Assembly: GCA_963634795.1 (NCBI GenBank) | Contig: CAVHDO010000037.1 | Location: 1-12,881 of the forward strand | DNA length: 12,881 nucleotides | Source of the DNA: UBA1822 sp963634795 | GTDB lineage: Bacteria > Bacillota > Negativicutes > Veillonellales > Dialisteraceae | Direction of reading: 5' to 3' | Shown: one piece after another, positions 12,613 to 12,881 of the stretch | How positions within the stretch are numbered: the stretch's first letter is position 1 | How the letters are laid out: each line of letters starts with the position of its first letter | Made by a program: the position numbers and the translations under genes | The notes under the pieces: generated by a model | The model's input: the letters and a program-made list of their open reading frames with translations, nothing else | Told to the model about the DNA's origin: nothing | Database searches by the model: none

Positions 12613-12881
12613 CTGAAACGAGATGCTGTAAAAAAAACAAAGCAAAGCACAAAGAATATTTTTGTTGATTGAAACGCTGCTATTTTCGACTGAATTTGTG
12701 ACAGAATCGCAAAGCAACGCGCAAGGAGGCCCACCTGTGCAAAATTCGCCGGCGCCGCGTCGACATTGTCAAAAACACAAAGAAGCACCGGGGCGCCGAC
12801 GCGTCTCGCAGCCTTAAGTGGCAAGAATGCGTCTTGAAGTAAAAGTTCCGTGAACAGGTGACGTAAGCATTTAAGGCTGAG
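12588..12881 (-). CDS. Doubtful reading frame, open to the right window edge
   Basis: This minus-strand frame stays open for 97 codons from the window edge to a TAA at 12590-12588. Its visible part has hydrophobic and aromatic patches (near IFFVLCFVFF close to the end) and Cys residues, and I recognise no family. The last residues (about SDPFSVDR) are encoded by the heptamer array. No start codon with a ribosome binding site is seen; a TTG at 12824-12822 is a weak candidate. It could be the 3' end of a convergent gene, a decayed gene, or chance openness. The plus strand has a competing small frame with a good ribosome binding site at 12737-12817. Confidence 0.25.
   Translation of the reverse strand, partial: LSLKCLRHLFTELLLQDAFLPLKAARRVGAPVLLCVFDNVDAAPANFAQVGLLARCFAILSQIQSKIAAFQSTKIFFVLCFVFFTASRFSDPFSVDR
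12809..12879. other. Inverted repeat enclosing two small hairpins
   Basis: CAGCCTTAAGTG (12809-12820) pairs with CATTTAAGGCTG (12868-12879) with one G-U pair, closing a 47-nt interior. Inside, CAAGA/TCTTG (12822-12836) and GTTC/GAAC (12845-12855) form hairpins. The length resembles a tRNA, but no T-arm signature is present. It could be a structured RNA or part of a repeat; it sits at the window edge. Confidence 0.35.

Noticed and set aside
12737..12817. 26-codon plus-strand frame with a good ribosome binding site (AAGGAGG then GTG)
   Set aside because: It is too short and too basic to call a gene without homologues; no promoter is seen. Kept only as part of a finding.
12809..12879. tRNA gene
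   Set aside because: The 71-nt length and 7-bp end pairing fit, but there is no T-arm GTTC-loop signature or normal anticodon arm in register.

Overview
The window looks like a chromosomal housekeeping segment of a diderm Firmicute, most likely class Negativicutes (Veillonellaceae-like, for example Dialister or a relative). This is inferred from three things: Firmicutes-type features (a T-box leader on pheST, a RemA/DUF370 protein, an RqcH/NFACT protein), a meso-diaminopimelate gene (dapF), and a gene cluster that recalls the Bacillus yloA-to-priA block. Base composition is moderately GC-rich in genes, while several spacers are very AT-rich. I see no transposase, phage gene, tRNA, rRNA or CRISPR array.

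Layout, left to right. (1) The first codons of an unidentified minus-strand gene (1-29) with an extended -10 promoter. (2) glmU, minus strand, with its own promoter and a long-stem terminator; an imperfect 77-bp tandem duplication covers its stop codon and 3' flank. (3) pheS-pheT, minus strand, transcribed from a promoter and a T-box leader with a phenylalanine (UUC) specifier, and ended by a terminator just upstream of the glmU promoter. (4) A divergent plus-strand gene for a 117-aa protein I do not recognise, behind a leader rich in GGAAAC/GTTTCC palindromes. (5) A spacer (6139-6507) holding composite tandem repeats and a strong two-way terminator. (6) A minus-strand run dapF-yicC-(repeat-filled gap)-remA-gmk-coaBC. 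(7) rqcH on the plus strand, divergent from dapF, with the two promoters overlapping each other. (8) A repeat-rich tail after rqcH with a doubtful minus-strand reading frame running off the window.

The genes serve basic functions: UDP-GlcNAc synthesis (glmU), tRNA-Phe charging (pheST), meso-DAP for lysine and peptidoglycan (dapF), RNA turnover (yicC), transcriptional regulation (remA), GMP phosphorylation (gmk), coenzyme A synthesis (coaBC) and ribosome quality control (rqcH).

The least explained content is not in the genes. Three spacers (after the 117-aa gene, between yicC and remA, after rqcH) carry tandem arrays with a 7-nt period but unrelated unit sequences (AGTACAC, GACGTCA, AGCTGTT, GTTTACC). 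In two of these spacers the arrays are joined by a conserved module of about 25 nt, giving composite units 62-63 bp long.
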